Shown in pieces: positions 17,799 to 28,333 of a stretch of DNA of 46,196 nt. The position numbers and the translations under genes are program-made. The notes under the pieces were generated by a model that worked only from the letters and a program-made list of their open reading frames with translations, was not told the origin of the DNA and did no database searches. Source of the DNA: DATGMP01 sp035293565 (GTDB taxonomy: Bacteria > Pseudomonadota > Alphaproteobacteria > BOG-932 > Roseiterribacteraceae); assembly GCA_035293565.1 (NCBI GenBank), contig DATGMP010000100.1, forward strand, positions 1-46,196. Reading direction: 5' to 3'. Every line of letters starts with the position of its first letter. The stretch's first letter is position 1.

Positions 17799-18878
17799 TT
17801 ATTCCGGTGAAGCGGCGTCTGCGTCGCTTTCGGGGGCGCCCATCATGGCAGTGGCCACCAGACCGGCATTGGCGCGGATCTTGGCTTCGATGGCACCGGA
17901 AATTTCGGGATTCTCCCGCAGAAACTGCTTGGCGTTCTCCCGTCCCTGCCCAATGCGCTGGCTGTCATAGGAGAACCAGGCGCCCGATTTCTCGACCACA
18001 CCGGCCTGCACGCCCAAATCGATGAGCTCGCCGGTCTTCGAGACGCCTTCGCCATACATGATGTCGAATTCGACGACCCGGAACGGGGCCGCCATCTTGT
18101 TCTTTACGACCTTGACCCGGGTCTGGTTGCCGACCACCTGGTCGCGATCCTTGATCGCGCCGATCCGGCGAATATCCAGCCGAATCGAAGCATAGAATTT
18201 CAGCGCGTTGCCGCCGGTCGTCGTCTCCGGATTGCCGAACATCACGCCGATCTTCAACCGGATTTGGTTTATGAAGATGACGATGCAGTTCGATCGCGCG
18301 ATCGATGAGGTGAGCTTGCGGAGCGCCTGGCTCATCAGCCGCGCTTGCAGACCCACATGGCTGTCGCCCATTTCGCCTTCGAGCTCCGCCCGCGGCACCA
18401 GCGCCGCCACGCTGTCCACGACCAGCACGTCGATCGCGCCCGAACGCACCAGCGTATCGGCAATCTCCAGCGCCTGCTCTCCGGCGTCCGGCTGCGAGAT
18501 CAGAAGCTCGTCGATATCGACGCCCAGCTTACGGGCATAGCCGGGATCCAGCGCATGCTCGGCATCGACGAAGGCGCAGGTGCCGCCAGCCTTCTGGGCC
18601 TCGGCGACGACATGCAGCGCAAGCGTCGTCTTGCCCGAGCTCTCAGGTCCATAAATCTCGATGATCCTGCCCTTGGGCAGGCCACCGATCCCCAGCGCGA
18701 TATCGAGCCCGAGCGAGCCGGTGGAGATGACCTCTGTATCCACCACGCCCGGCCGCGCGCCGAGCTTCATGATCGAGCCCTTGCCGAAGGCCCGTTCGAT
18801 CTGAAGAACGGCCGAATCGATCGCTTTCTGCTTATCCATGGGATCCTTGTCGACCACTCGCAACGCCGGCGTCGTCAT
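17799..18878 (-). CDS. recA: Recombinase RecA
   Basis: RecA drives homologous strand exchange and, as a filament on ssDNA, stimulates LexA self-cleavage. The product has 359 residues. Visible are the Walker A GPESSGKTTLALH, the DAEHALDP segment, Walker B DVLVVDSVAALVP, the L1 loop GEMGDSHVGLQARLMSQALRK, and the L2 region FINQIRLKIGVMFGNPETTTGGNALKFY. It ends in an acidic tail (SDADAASPE). The ATG at 18876-18878 has a GGAGAA Shine-Dalgarno; the longer open frame runs into the promoter and is rejected. A sigma-70 promoter with an overlapping LexA-like box lies 50-77 bp upstream. Confidence 0.98.
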   Translation of the reverse strand: MTTPALRVVDKDPMDKQKAIDSAVLQIERAFGKGSIMKLGARPGVVDTEVISTGSLGLDIALGIGGLPKGRIIEIYGPESSGKTTLALHVVAEAQKAGGTCAFVDAEHALDPGYARKLGVDIDELLISQPDAGEQALEIADTLVRSGAIDVLVVDSVAALVPRAELEGEMGDSHVGLQARLMSQALRKLTSSIARSNCIVIFINQIRLKIGVMFGNPETTTGGNALKFYASIRLDIRRIGAIKDRDQVVGNQTRVKVVKNKMAAPFRVVEFDIMYGEGVSKTGELIDLGVQAGVVEKSGAWFSYDSQRIGQGRENAKQFLRENPEISGAIEAKIRANAGLVATAMMGAPESDADAASPE

Positions 18879-18927
18879 TGATTTCTCCACCTTCTCCCAC
18901 AGGGCCCCATGGCCTGTCCAGGAGCGC

Positions 18928-18955
18928 AATGTACAGGTTTCGTTCTCAATTGCAA
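18928..18955 (-). promoter_or_regulatory. recA promoter
   Basis: On the minus strand, -35 TTGCAA (18950-18955), a 16-bp spacer and -10 TACATT (18928-18933). The spacing and hexamers are good for a sigma-70 promoter, and the site lies 50 bp before the recA ATG. The LexA-like box at 18931-18945 overlaps the -10 and spacer, as expected for SOS repression. Confidence 0.6.
18931..18945. promoter_or_regulatory. LexA-like SOS box of alphaproteobacterial type
   Basis: GTAC-N7-GTTC on the plus strand (GAAC-N7-GTAC on the minus strand). The known alphaproteobacterial LexA motif is GTTC-N7-GTTC, so there is one mismatch in one half-site. The position over the recA promoter supports the call. Confidence 0.6.
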
Positions 18956-18980
18956 GGAAAAAGAACACCGCTAGAACTCT

Positions 18981-19904
18981 TCAGGAATCAACGACATGGC
19001 GGACTCTGCCCAAGAGCTCGCGAAGGAAATCGTCCGGCCGGTTAATCACCAGAAAGTGGTGGCAATCCTCGAATCGGACCAGCTCCTTGTGCGGCGATTC
19101 GATCGCTGAAAAATAGGCCTCGACCAGCGCGATCGGCGCCAGCAGGTCCTCAGTGCCCTGGAAGAAGAATATCGGAAGATCGAACTCGGTCCCGAGCGTC
19201 GTCAGGTCGATCGCGGCGATCTCCCGGAACAGCTCGCCGCCGGAAAAGCCGATGCCGCGCATCAGCCATTCCCCGTCCTCCGCGGTGAAATCGGGGGAGC
19301 GAGGATTGGGACGCGGCTTGACCGGATCACCCTCGCCCCGCGCCAGCGCGTCCGCCCACCGCACCAGGATTTTCATGGCGTCGAGCCCGGCATGGGGCGG
19401 CGGCCCGATCTTGGTCAGCTCTTCCAGCGCTTCGCGGTTTCCGTCCGATTCGGCCCGTTCCAGCAGCGTGCGATATTTGATGTCCTCGTTACGCCGCATA
19501 TCGACGACCTGCCCCGTCCCGACATAGGCCGAGAACAGATCCGGGCGCCGTTTCGCCATATGGATTCCGAGGATCGATCCCCAGGAATGGGCGACCAACA
19601 GGATCTTATCCTTGTGGAGCTCGCGTTTCAGAAATTCGACGACTTTCAGTCCGTCCTCGATCATTCGATCGAGAGAGAGCCTGCCGCATCCGGCCTCGCC
19701 GTTCCGAGCCAGCGTCCGTCCGGTGCCGCGCTGATCCCAATGAACCAGGGTGAAATGCCGCTGCCAGGGCCGCCAGGCCGCGGCCGCAGGCCGGGAAGAG
19801 GCGCCCGGCCCGCCATGCAGAAAGAGCAAGACGGGATTGGTCGGATCGTCCCCCTCGATCTCGATCCACTGCTCGACGCCACCAATCGGCACGTACATCG
19901 ACAT
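18981..19904 (-). CDS. Proline iminopeptidase-like alpha/beta hydrolase
   Basis: An alpha/beta hydrolase of 307 residues resembling proline iminopeptidases (S33), which release N-terminal proline from peptides. Motifs: oxyanion-hole LFLHGGPGA (about 28-35), WDQRGTGRT (56-64), nucleophile elbow AHSWGS with Ser107, a probable catalytic Asp in FFQGTEDLLAP, and His in FEDCHHFLVINRPDDF near the C-terminus. A helical cap lies between. No signal peptide is apparent, so it is cytosolic. It lies upstream of recA on the same strand, about 100 bp away, and downstream of the cckA-like gene by 26 bp. The substrate could instead be another amide or ester. Confidence 0.85.
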   Translation of the reverse strand: MSMYVPIGGVEQWIEIEGDDPTNPVLLFLHGGPGASSRPAAAAWRPWQRHFTLVHWDQRGTGRTLARNGEAGCGRLSLDRMIEDGLKVVEFLKRELHKDKILLVAHSWGSILGIHMAKRRPDLFSAYVGTGQVVDMRRNEDIKYRTLLERAESDGNREALEELTKIGPPPHAGLDAMKILVRWADALARGEGDPVKPRPNPRSPDFTAEDGEWLMRGIGFSGGELFREIAAIDLTTLGTEFDLPIFFFQGTEDLLAPIALVEAYFSAIESPHKELVRFEDCHHFLVINRPDDFLRELLGRVRHVVDS

Positions 19905-19930
19905 TGCTCCCGGTCCGATTGGGCCAAGCC

Positions 19931-21568
<1,638 letters not shown>

Positions 21569-21811
21569 TCGACCCCGCTGTCTCCCTCTGCGCCGAGCGA
21601 TTCCGCTCCGGAACGTCTATCATTCGCGACGTTAATTCCGGATCACCCAATTCGTCCAATCCGAAACACATCTCATACAACCGTACGGCGCCGGTTCATT
21701 CATATTTAAAAATTTCAAGAGCAATTTGATCACGCGCGGGCCAAAGATTGCTCTTCGGAAGCTGCGCCATGCGTCGGAATCTGCCGGCGTTCAACTTGGT
21801 GCAGGCATGCG

Positions 21812-22201
21812 ATGGCCTCTGTCCTATTGATCGATGATGACGATTTCACGCGCCGCACCATTGGGCGCGCTCTCGAGCGCCAGGGACACCGCGTGACCGC
21901 AACCGAAAATGGCCGGCAGGCGCTGAAGCGCCTACGCGCCGAGCCGGCTCTAGCCGACCTCGTGATGACCGACATCATGATGCCCGACATGGACGGGCTG
22001 GAGCTGATTCGCGAGCTCCGGTCGGTGCACCCCGACATCAAGATCATCGCCATGTCCGGTGGGAGCAGCGTCAATCGCATGAACTTCCTACCCACGGCAA
22101 AGATGCTCGGCGCTCATGAAACCTTGCCGAAGCCCTGCTCGGGCGCAGAGATCCAAGCCGCGATCGAGCGCCTCCTGCCGGCCTCTCGTCCCGGCGTCTA
22201 G
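21812..22201 (+). CDS. Single-domain response regulator (CheY-like receiver)
   Basis: A stand-alone receiver of 129 residues. The acidic pocket is LLIDDDDFTRR (Asp9-Asp11 area), the phospho-acceptor is Asp54 in VMTDIMMPDMDG, a conserved Ser lies in IIAMSGG, and Lys107 is in LPKPCS. There is no output domain, so it acts by binding a partner or in a phosphorelay. It is divergent from the cckA-like gene across 243 bp and convergent with a periplasmic binding-protein gene, sharing a palindromic CTAG as both stop codons. It might accept phosphate from either neighbouring hybrid kinase. It does not look like DivK or CpdR closely enough to name. Confidence 0.9.
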   Translation: MASVLLIDDDDFTRRTIGRALERQGHRVTATENGRQALKRLRAEPALADLVMTDIMMPDMDGLELIRELRSVHPDIKIIAMSGGSSVNRMNFLPTAKMLGAHETLPKPCSGAEIQAAIERLLPASRPGV

Positions 22202-23382
22202 CCACCCCAGACGGCAGCCGCGGTCAGATTGGATATCGGTTTGAATCGGCCGTCCGGCCCGAGCACCGTCAAGAAGACTTCGTCACTTCCCTGATTGTCG
22301 CCGGGACCGTATTTCAGATCGATTCCGCCGAGATCGAATTCTGCACCGCGCGCGAAAATGTTGAGCAGCGCTTCGCGTGTCACCTCGCCTTCGACTCGAT
22401 TGAGCGCCATCACCATGAGCCGCCCGGCGATATAGCCTTCCAGCGAGACGAAACCCGGTTCGGCATCCGGCTCAACCGCCTTGAGCGCGGAGCGAAAATG
22501 GGCGATCACGGGCAACGAAACGTCATCTGGAAAGGGCACGACCTGCGTCACGACAACACCCGCGCCGGCGGGGCCCAGCTCCTTGGCGAGCGCTTCGCTT
22601 CCGACGAACGAGATGTTGACGAATACCGGATTGAAATCGATCGCCCTGGCCAGCTTGATGAATTCGGCGCACGGACGATAAGTGCCGATCATGATCACCG
22701 CCTCGGGCCGCGCGTTCCTGATCGCAAGCAGAGCCGCCTTGACGGCCGTCGTATTCCGCTCGTAGGTGCCCTCCGCCGCCACATGCAGATCCCGCTTGCT
22801 GAGCGCAAGCTGCAATCCGGCGAGCCCTGCCCTTCCATAAGTATCATCCTGATAGAATATCGCGATGCGCTTGACGCCGAGATCCTTGGTTAATCGTTCG
22901 ACCATGGTCTCGGTCTCCTGCAGATAGGAGGCGCGGACATTGACGACATTGGCCTTTCCCGGATCGCGCAGGAACGGCGCGCCCGTGAAGGCCCCAATGA
23001 AGGGGACGCCGGCCTCCTCGGCGAGTGGCTGGGTTGCGACGGAAGTCGGCGTGCCGACCGCGCCAATCAGGGCAAAGACCTTATCATCTTCGATCAGGTG
23101 ACGCGTGGCGGCGATCGACTCGTTCGGATCGTATCCATCATCGAGCGAGACGAGATCGAGCCGGCGCCCTTTGATCCCACCGCTCCGATTCGCTTCCGCG
23201 AAAGCCGCGAGAAGCCCCTGCCGCATGGCTTGACCCAACGCAGCCGAGGGGCCATCGAGCGCCGCCACCTGGCCAAGGAGAATCCGATCGGCGGTCACGC
23301 CCTCCTCGGCCCATGCCGGCGACGACGCCATGAGTGTCGTCAAGACGGCCAGAGCCAGCCGGGAACGCAATCGAAGACGCAT
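22198..23382 (-). CDS. Periplasmic binding protein, branched-chain amino acid (LivJ) type
   Basis: A type I periplasmic binding protein (Peripla_BP_6) of 394 residues. The signal peptide (MRLRLRSRLALAVLTTLMAS, cleaved after AWA) leads into VTADRILLGQVAALDGPSAALGQAMRQGLL. Further along are IGAVGTPTSVATQPLAEEAGVPFIG and the two-lobe fold through VFLTVLGPDGRFKPI. The ATG at 23380-23382 has GGGA eight bases upstream; earlier ATGs at 23391 and further up are possible. No ABC permease or ATPase genes lie nearby. It is divergent from a hybrid histidine kinase with a large periplasmic domain. By analogy with TorT/TorS and LuxP/LuxQ it may present a ligand to that kinase rather than feed a transporter. 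Confidence 0.85.
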   Translation of the reverse strand: MRLRLRSRLALAVLTTLMASSPAWAEEGVTADRILLGQVAALDGPSAALGQAMRQGLLAAFAEANRSGGIKGRRLDLVSLDDGYDPNESIAATRHLIEDDKVFALIGAVGTPTSVATQPLAEEAGVPFIGAFTGAPFLRDPGKANVVNVRASYLQETETMVERLTKDLGVKRIAIFYQDDTYGRAGLAGLQLALSKRDLHVAAEGTYERNTTAVKAALLAIRNARPEAVIMIGTYRPCAEFIKLARAIDFNPVFVNISFVGSEALAKELGPAGAGVVVTQVVPFPDDVSLPVIAHFRSALKAVEPDAEPGFVSLEGYIAGRLMVMALNRVEGEVTREALLNIFARGAEFDLGGIDLKYGPGDNQGSDEVFLTVLGPDGRFKPISNLTAAAVWGG

Positions 23383-23553
23383 GCGGAACATCCCAAAAGC
23401 GAGAAAGCACCAATGGCGCACCATCAGATTGCAAGGGTGCCGTTTCAAATCTTTTAACCCTGGTCCCCGAAAGCCCGCGTTAACGCAATTATCAACTCGA
23501 TACCGGATAGTGCGGCGTTCGTTCCTAGATCAGGGCCATAGAGCTCAACGCAC

Positions 23554-26442
23554 ATGCGGACGCATTCATCCTTGACAGACGGCCAATTCGGCCTGCCCGC
23601 GATCCATTTCGGTATCCGCGACCGGCTTGTCTCAGGCGTCGCGCTGCTCGCCGTCCTGACCGCGCTGGCGTGCATGGTTGCCTGGATCTCGTTCAAGGAG
23701 GTGGAACGAAGTGTCGACGAGCTCATCGGCCGCGACATGGTCAAGGTCACCCTGTCGCTCGATGTCGCGCAGCGAAGCGCCGAGATCGCGGCACTGGTCC
23801 CCAAGCTGGCCGCCTCGACCAGCACCGAGGAGAGGCGCGCCGAAAACGAGGAACTCCGGGAGAAGCAGGAAGCGCTCGACAAGTCCGTCGGCGCTCTCGG
23901 CAGCTTAATGCAGGATCGCGATTTCCGGGAGCTGAAAAGCTATCGGTCAGGTATACACGCCGACATCGCGGCACTCGACAGGGCGCTCGATCAACGGCTG
24001 GAGTTGGAGCAAGCACATAAGACGGCAGTGAAGCAGCTGTCGGCGGTCAATGAACGCTTTCGTGCCGCAATCATTCCGCTGATCGACGATGCCAGCTTCG
24101 ATCTCGGCATGGCGCTCGAAGCGCTCGCCAAAACACAGCAATCGGCTTCCGATGCGCGAAACAAGGCGCGGGAGTTCGAATATCTTCAGGCACTCACCGA
24201 TCTGGCTGCGCAGACCAGCCAGATGACCGGGATTCTGGAAGAAGTCGGCAATCTTCACGATCCCAATCTTCTGCCGCCGCTGGAAGAGCGGCTGATCGCG
24301 GCAGAGCATCACCTCGAAAATGATCTCGACACCATCGACGCCGTCGATCCGTGGCCTTCCCTACGGGACTCCGCCGAGAAAATCGTCTCCTTCGCGCTCG
24401 GCCCAACGAGCTTTCTCGAGCTTAGGCGCAACGAGATCGCGAGCGAACACGCCGCGCAGGCGATGTCCCTGGCTGCACAGGATGTTGCCGCCGGCCTCGC
24501 CTACGATATCGGCCTGGAAGTGACAAAAGCCAAGGAGGTTGCCGCATCCGCCACGGCTGCGACGAGCACGGCGCTCTCGCGCGGCAAAATGCTGTTGCCG
24601 ATCATTCTTGCGATGAACATCCTGGGCGTGATCGGCGTCGCTTATCTCATGCAGCGCTTCATCCTGAGGCCGATCTTCCGCCTGCTCGGCGCGATGCGGC
24701 GAGTCTCCGACACCAAGGATTTTTCGGTCCGCATCCCCCAACTCGGCCATGACGAGCTCGGCATGCTCGGCAGCGGCTTCAACGACATGCTCTCGCAGAT
24801 CCAGTTGCGCGATACGCAGCTCGCCGACCACAAGGCGGACCTCGAACGACAAGTCTCCTCTCGGACGCAAGAGCTCGCCCGGGCGAAGGAGCGCGCCGAG
24901 GCCGCGAGCCTCGCCAAATCGCAATTCCTCGCCACCATGAGCCACGAGATCCGATCGCCCATGAGCGGCGTGCTCGGAATCGTCGAGCTCATGCTCGACA
25001 CGCCGCTCGCGCCCGAGCAGCGGCATATGGTCGAAATGGTCCATGATTCGGCCTCGTCGTTGCTCGCAGTTCTGAACGATATCCTCGACTTCTCGAAGAT
25101 CGAGGCTGACGCGATCACGTTGGCGCCCGAACCCGTGCCGTTGTCGCGGTTCGTATCTTCAGTTTGCGACACGCCCGCGCATGTGGGCTCGCGCAAGGGA
25201 CTCACCTTCGAGACAAAGCTGGAGGAAGGTCTGCCGGAATGCATCTCCGTCGACCCGCTGCGGTTGCGCCAGATCCTGACGAACCTCCTCAACAACGCCA
25301 TCAAATTCACGCCCAAAGGCGGAATCAGGCTCACGGTCGGTCACAGCACCGACACTGCCGACAAGGCTATACTGCGGTTCGCCGTGAGCGATACCGGGAT
25401 CGGCATGACCGAGGAGGTCGTCGGGCGGCTCTTCCAGCCATTCAGTCAGGCTGACGCGTCGACGACGCGCAATTTCGGGGGGACCGGCCTCGGCCTGTCG
25501 ATCTGCCTCCGGCTTGCGCACCTGATGGGCGGAGATGTCCGTGTCGCAAGCGAACCCGGCACCGGTAGCGTCTTCACGCTCACCATTCCTTTGATTCCTG
25601 CAACGCTGCCGCCGCAACGCGTGCATGACAATCGTGAAGCGAATGTGGGCGCTGCGCGGCCGTTCGGCGACGTGCGGGTTCTGATTGCAGAAGATTCCTC
25701 TACCAATCGCTGGCTGATCCAGCGACAGGTCGAGCGATTCGGTCTTGCGGTCGAGGCTGTGGAAAATGGCCGAGCGGCCATCGCGGCCATCGAAAGCAAG
25801 AACTACGATCTCCTGATCACCGATTTTCATATGCCTGACATTGACGGCATCGCGCTGGCGCAGGCGATCCGGCGACGTGAAGCCCGCCGGAAATCGAAGC
25901 GCTTGCCCATCATCGCTCTAACCGCCGATGTGACGGGCGACACGCGGACACGCTGCAAGGCAGCCGGAATGGATGAAGTCGTCGGCAAGCCAGCCAATCT
26001 GCAGCGTCTCGAAACGGCGCTGAGGCAAGTGCTGCTCGGAGAAGATCGACGCGCCGTCGCGCGGGAAGCGAACGAACCCGAAGAGATATTGGTGTTCGAC
26101 GACAGCACTTACCGCGAGCTCTTTGATGCAGGTGATCCCCGGGGCGGCGATTGGCTCGCCGAATTCGTCCACTCAGCGCACCGGCTTTTCATGGCGCTGG
26201 AGCACGCGCATGCCGAGGACGATCGCGAAGCCCTTGTCCGAACCGCTCACAAGCTCGCGGGATCGTCCTTGTCGGCTGGTGCGCTCCGCCTCGGGGAGGC
26301 TTGCCGAGCGCTCGAAGCCGCCGCGCCCAATGCCGAAAGGAAATGCATTGCGGCCATGATCGAAGAGATCGAAGCCGTGCTCGCTTTCACCTCGGTCAAG
26401 ATCGACGATTTCATCGACTCGAAAACCGAACTGGTGGCGTAA
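23554..26442 (+). CDS. Hybrid sensor histidine kinase with periplasmic sensor, HAMP, receiver and HPt
   Basis: A multi-step phosphorelay kinase of 962 residues. Order of parts: TM1 (about 24-45); a long helical periplasmic region with coiled-coil character (about 46-345); TM2 (346-368); HAMP (about 367-420); HisKA with His464 in TMSHEIRSPM; HATPase (NNAIKFT, DTGIGM, GGTGLGLSI); receiver with Asp757 in LLITDFHMPDIDG; and a C-terminal HPt with His899 in TAHKLAGSSLSAGA. The topology resembles TorS/BarA. All phosphotransfer residues are present. It is divergent from a LivJ-type binding protein that may be its ligand partner. No DNA-binding response regulator is adjacent, but a lone receiver lies about 1.4 kb away. 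Confidence 0.92.
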   Translation: MRTHSSLTDGQFGLPAIHFGIRDRLVSGVALLAVLTALACMVAWISFKEVERSVDELIGRDMVKVTLSLDVAQRSAEIAALVPKLAASTSTEERRAENEELREKQEALDKSVGALGSLMQDRDFRELKSYRSGIHADIAALDRALDQRLELEQAHKTAVKQLSAVNERFRAAIIPLIDDASFDLGMALEALAKTQQSASDARNKAREFEYLQALTDLAAQTSQMTGILEEVGNLHDPNLLPPLEERLIAAEHHLENDLDTIDAVDPWPSLRDSAEKIVSFALGPTSFLELRRNEIASEHAAQAMSLAAQDVAAGLAYDIGLEVTKAKEVAASATAATSTALSRGKMLLPIILAMNILGVIGVAYLMQRFILRPIFRLLGAMRRVSDTKDFSVRIPQLGHDELGMLGSGFNDMLSQIQLRDTQLADHKADLERQVSSRTQELARAKERAEAASLAKSQFLATMSHEIRSPMSGVLGIVELMLDTPLAPEQRHMVEMVHDSASSLLAVLNDILDFSKIEADAITLAPEPVPLSRFVSSVCDTPAHVGSRKGLTFETKLEEGLPECISVDPLRLRQILTNLLNNAIKFTPKGGIRLTVGHSTDTADKAILRFAVSDTGIGMTEEVVGRLFQPFSQADASTTRNFGGTGLGLSICLRLAHLMGGDVRVASEPGTGSVFTLTIPLIPATLPPQRVHDNREANVGAARPFGDVRVLIAEDSSTNRWLIQRQVERFGLAVEAVENGRAAIAAIESKNYDLLITDFHMPDIDGIALAQAIRRREARRKSKRLPIIALTADVTGDTRTRCKAAGMDEVVGKPANLQRLETALRQVLLGEDRRAVAREANEPEEILVFDDSTYRELFDAGDPRGGDWLAEFVHSAHRLFMALEHAHAEDDREALVRTAHKLAGSSLSAGALRLGEACRALEAAAPNAERKCIAAMIEEIEAVLAFTSVKIDDFIDSKTELVA

Positions 26443-26461
26443 CACCGTCTTCGGCGCGTCG

Positions 26462-27532
26462 TCAGTTCTGGATTACGCGGCCTTTCAGCCGGAACACGTA
26501 GGAGATGATCTCGGCGACAGCGCGATAGTGTTCGGGCGGTATTTCCTGATCGACCTCGACGGCAGCATAGAGAGCACGAGCCAAGGGCGGGCTCTCCACG
26601 ATCGCGACGTCGTTCTCCTGGGCCAACTTGCGGATGGCCAAGGCGACCAGATCGGCGCCCTTTGCAACGACGATCGGCGCTGCCATTTCGGCAGGATCAT
26701 ATTTCATCGCGACCGCATAGTGGGTCGGGTTCGTGACTACCACGTCGGCCTTGGGGACGGCCTGCATCATGCGCCGGCGGGCGCGCTCCATGCGCAACTG
26801 ACGCAGCCTGCCGCGGATCACCGGATCGCCGTCGGACTGCTTGTGCTCCTCCTTCACCTCTTGCTTCGTCATGCGCATTTTCCGCATGAATTCGAACCGG
26901 TTGAAGAAGTAGTCGCCCGCCGCGATGACCGTGACGACGCCCAGAGCGCCGCCGATCATGCGCAGCAACAGCCCCTTCAATTCACTCAACAGCGCCATCG
27001 GCTCCATGCCGACGAAGTGATCGACGCCTGGCATCATCGGCAGCACCGCCAACGCCATCACGCCGCCGATGAGCATGAGCTTCACCATGCCTTTCAGAAG
27101 CTCGATCAGAGAGCGAAGTGAAAATAGCCGCGTCATGCCGGCCAGAGGCGAGATGCGGGACAGACTCGGCATCAGCGGAGCGGCGCTGATGACGAGGCCG
27201 GCCTGAAGCAGCGGGCCGGCGATCGCTGCCAGGGTCAGCATACCCAGAGGCAGTGCGACGATGACGCCAACGGTGGTGCAAGCGTGGGAAAATATGTGGC
27301 CAAGGCCGCCGCGGTCGGTCGGCATCTGATCCGGCATCTCGATGAAGCTGCGTAGAACGACCGCTATGCGCGTCATGATCGACGGCGCGACCAGCGTTAC
27401 GACCGCCGTCGCGGTCGCCAGCACGAACCAAGTATTGACCTCGCGGCTGAGCGCGATTTGTCCTTGTTGCCGGGCCTCCGAAAGCTTCTTATGGCTGGGG
27501 GCTTCTGTTCTTTGATCGGAATCTTCGGCCAT
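26462..27532 (-). CDS. flhB: Flagellar export switch protein FlhB
   Basis: FlhB is the membrane component of the flagellar type III export gate that switches substrate specificity from rod/hook to filament. The product has 356 residues, with the conserved N-terminus (QRTEAPSHKKLSEARQQGQIALSREVN), four hydrophobic segments (about 35-210), and a cytoplasmic domain with the autocleavage motif NPTH (Asn268-Pro269). The C-terminal part ends IPPEHYRAVAEIISYVFRLKG. It is the last gene of the leftward operon flgB-flgC-fliE-fliQ-fliR-flhB, 6 bp after fliR. A separate FlhB-C-terminal paralogue (flhX) is encoded 2.4 kb away on the other strand. Confidence 0.97.
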   Translation of the reverse strand: MAEDSDQRTEAPSHKKLSEARQQGQIALSREVNTWFVLATATAVVTLVAPSIMTRIAVVLRSFIEMPDQMPTDRGGLGHIFSHACTTVGVIVALPLGMLTLAAIAGPLLQAGLVISAAPLMPSLSRISPLAGMTRLFSLRSLIELLKGMVKLMLIGGVMALAVLPMMPGVDHFVGMEPMALLSELKGLLLRMIGGALGVVTVIAAGDYFFNRFEFMRKMRMTKQEVKEEHKQSDGDPVIRGRLRQLRMERARRRMMQAVPKADVVVTNPTHYAVAMKYDPAEMAAPIVVAKGADLVALAIRKLAQENDVAIVESPPLARALYAAVEVDQEIPPEHYRAVAEIISYVFRLKGRVIQN

Positions 27533-27538
27533 GACCCG

Positions 27539-28318
27539 CTAGCGTCCGACCGTCAGAAGGCCTGTCATTCCCGTCTGGAAGCGCTCGAGCCAGAAGAGAA
27601 GCACAATCGGCAGCACGGCCCCGAAGATGGCCAAGCCGATGCCGACCTGGAGCGGCATGGCGACGAAAAAGATCTGAATCTGCGGCATCAGCCGCGCGAG
27701 CAGGCCGAGACCGCTGAACAGCAGCAAGCCCACAACCAGGAACGGCGCCGCGATCTCGACTCCGATCAGGAAGCTTTGCCCGACCGCGCGCGCGACCACC
27801 TTCGACATATCGTCGACCGGAATTCCGGGTCCGACGGGAAAGACGTCATAGCTGTCGATGAGCGCACGCAACAGCATATGATCCAGGTCGGTAATGAAGA
27901 TGAGCAACACCGCAGCCATGGACAGGAGATTGCCCGGAAGCGAGGTCTGCGTCGCCATTTGCGGATTGAACAAAGCGGCGCTGGCGAGCCCGATCTGCTG
28001 CGCCACGATCTGCCCCCCGACCTCGAGCGCGTTTACGAGGATGCGGGCGATCGTGCCGAGAAAAAGCCCGATGACCACCTCGATCCCCACGAGCACCAAC
28101 AACCCTGCCGGGCCGCCCGGCGGCGCCGGCAGCTTGTTGCCCAGGATGGGCGCGATGACGACAGAGAAACCGAGCGCCAGAAGGAGACGGATCCTGCCGG
28201 GGACGTAGCCGTCGCCGAAACCCGGCAGAAGCAGAAGCGCCGACCCGACCCTGGCGAATACGAGAATCAGCGAGAATACGCCGCCGGTGAGAAGACCGTT
28301 GAGCTGGTCGAGAGGCAT
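27539..28318 (-). CDS. fliR: Flagellar export gate protein FliR
   Basis: FliR is a polytopic membrane protein of the export gate (FliP-FliQ-FliR). The product has 259 residues with about six hydrophobic helices. It shows the family pattern (VFARVGSALLLLPGFGDGYVPGRIRLLLAL, GGQIVAQQIGLASAALFNP). The ATG at 28316-28318 is preceded by GGGAGG at 8-nt spacing; the open frame also starts at GTG 28327, but that GTG overlaps the Shine-Dalgarno. It sits between fliQ (15-bp gap) and flhB (6-bp gap), so translation is likely sequential from one mRNA. Confidence 0.95.
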   Translation of the reverse strand: MPLDQLNGLLTGGVFSLILVFARVGSALLLLPGFGDGYVPGRIRLLLALGFSVVIAPILGNKLPAPPGGPAGLLVLVGIEVVIGLFLGTIARILVNALEVGGQIVAQQIGLASAALFNPQMATQTSLPGNLLSMAAVLLIFITDLDHMLLRALIDSYDVFPVGPGIPVDDMSKVVARAVGQSFLIGVEIAAPFLVVGLLLFSGLGLLARLMPQIQIFFVAMPLQVGIGLAIFGAVLPIVLLFWLERFQTGMTGLLTVGR

Positions 28319-28333
28319 CTCGAGCACCTCCCT

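Noticed and set aside
21599..21781. Two GANTC sites (21599-21603, 21777-21781) in the cckA upstream region as CcrM/GcrA control sites
   Set aside because: GANTC is too frequent to be meaningful from two copies. No promoter could be aligned with them convincingly.
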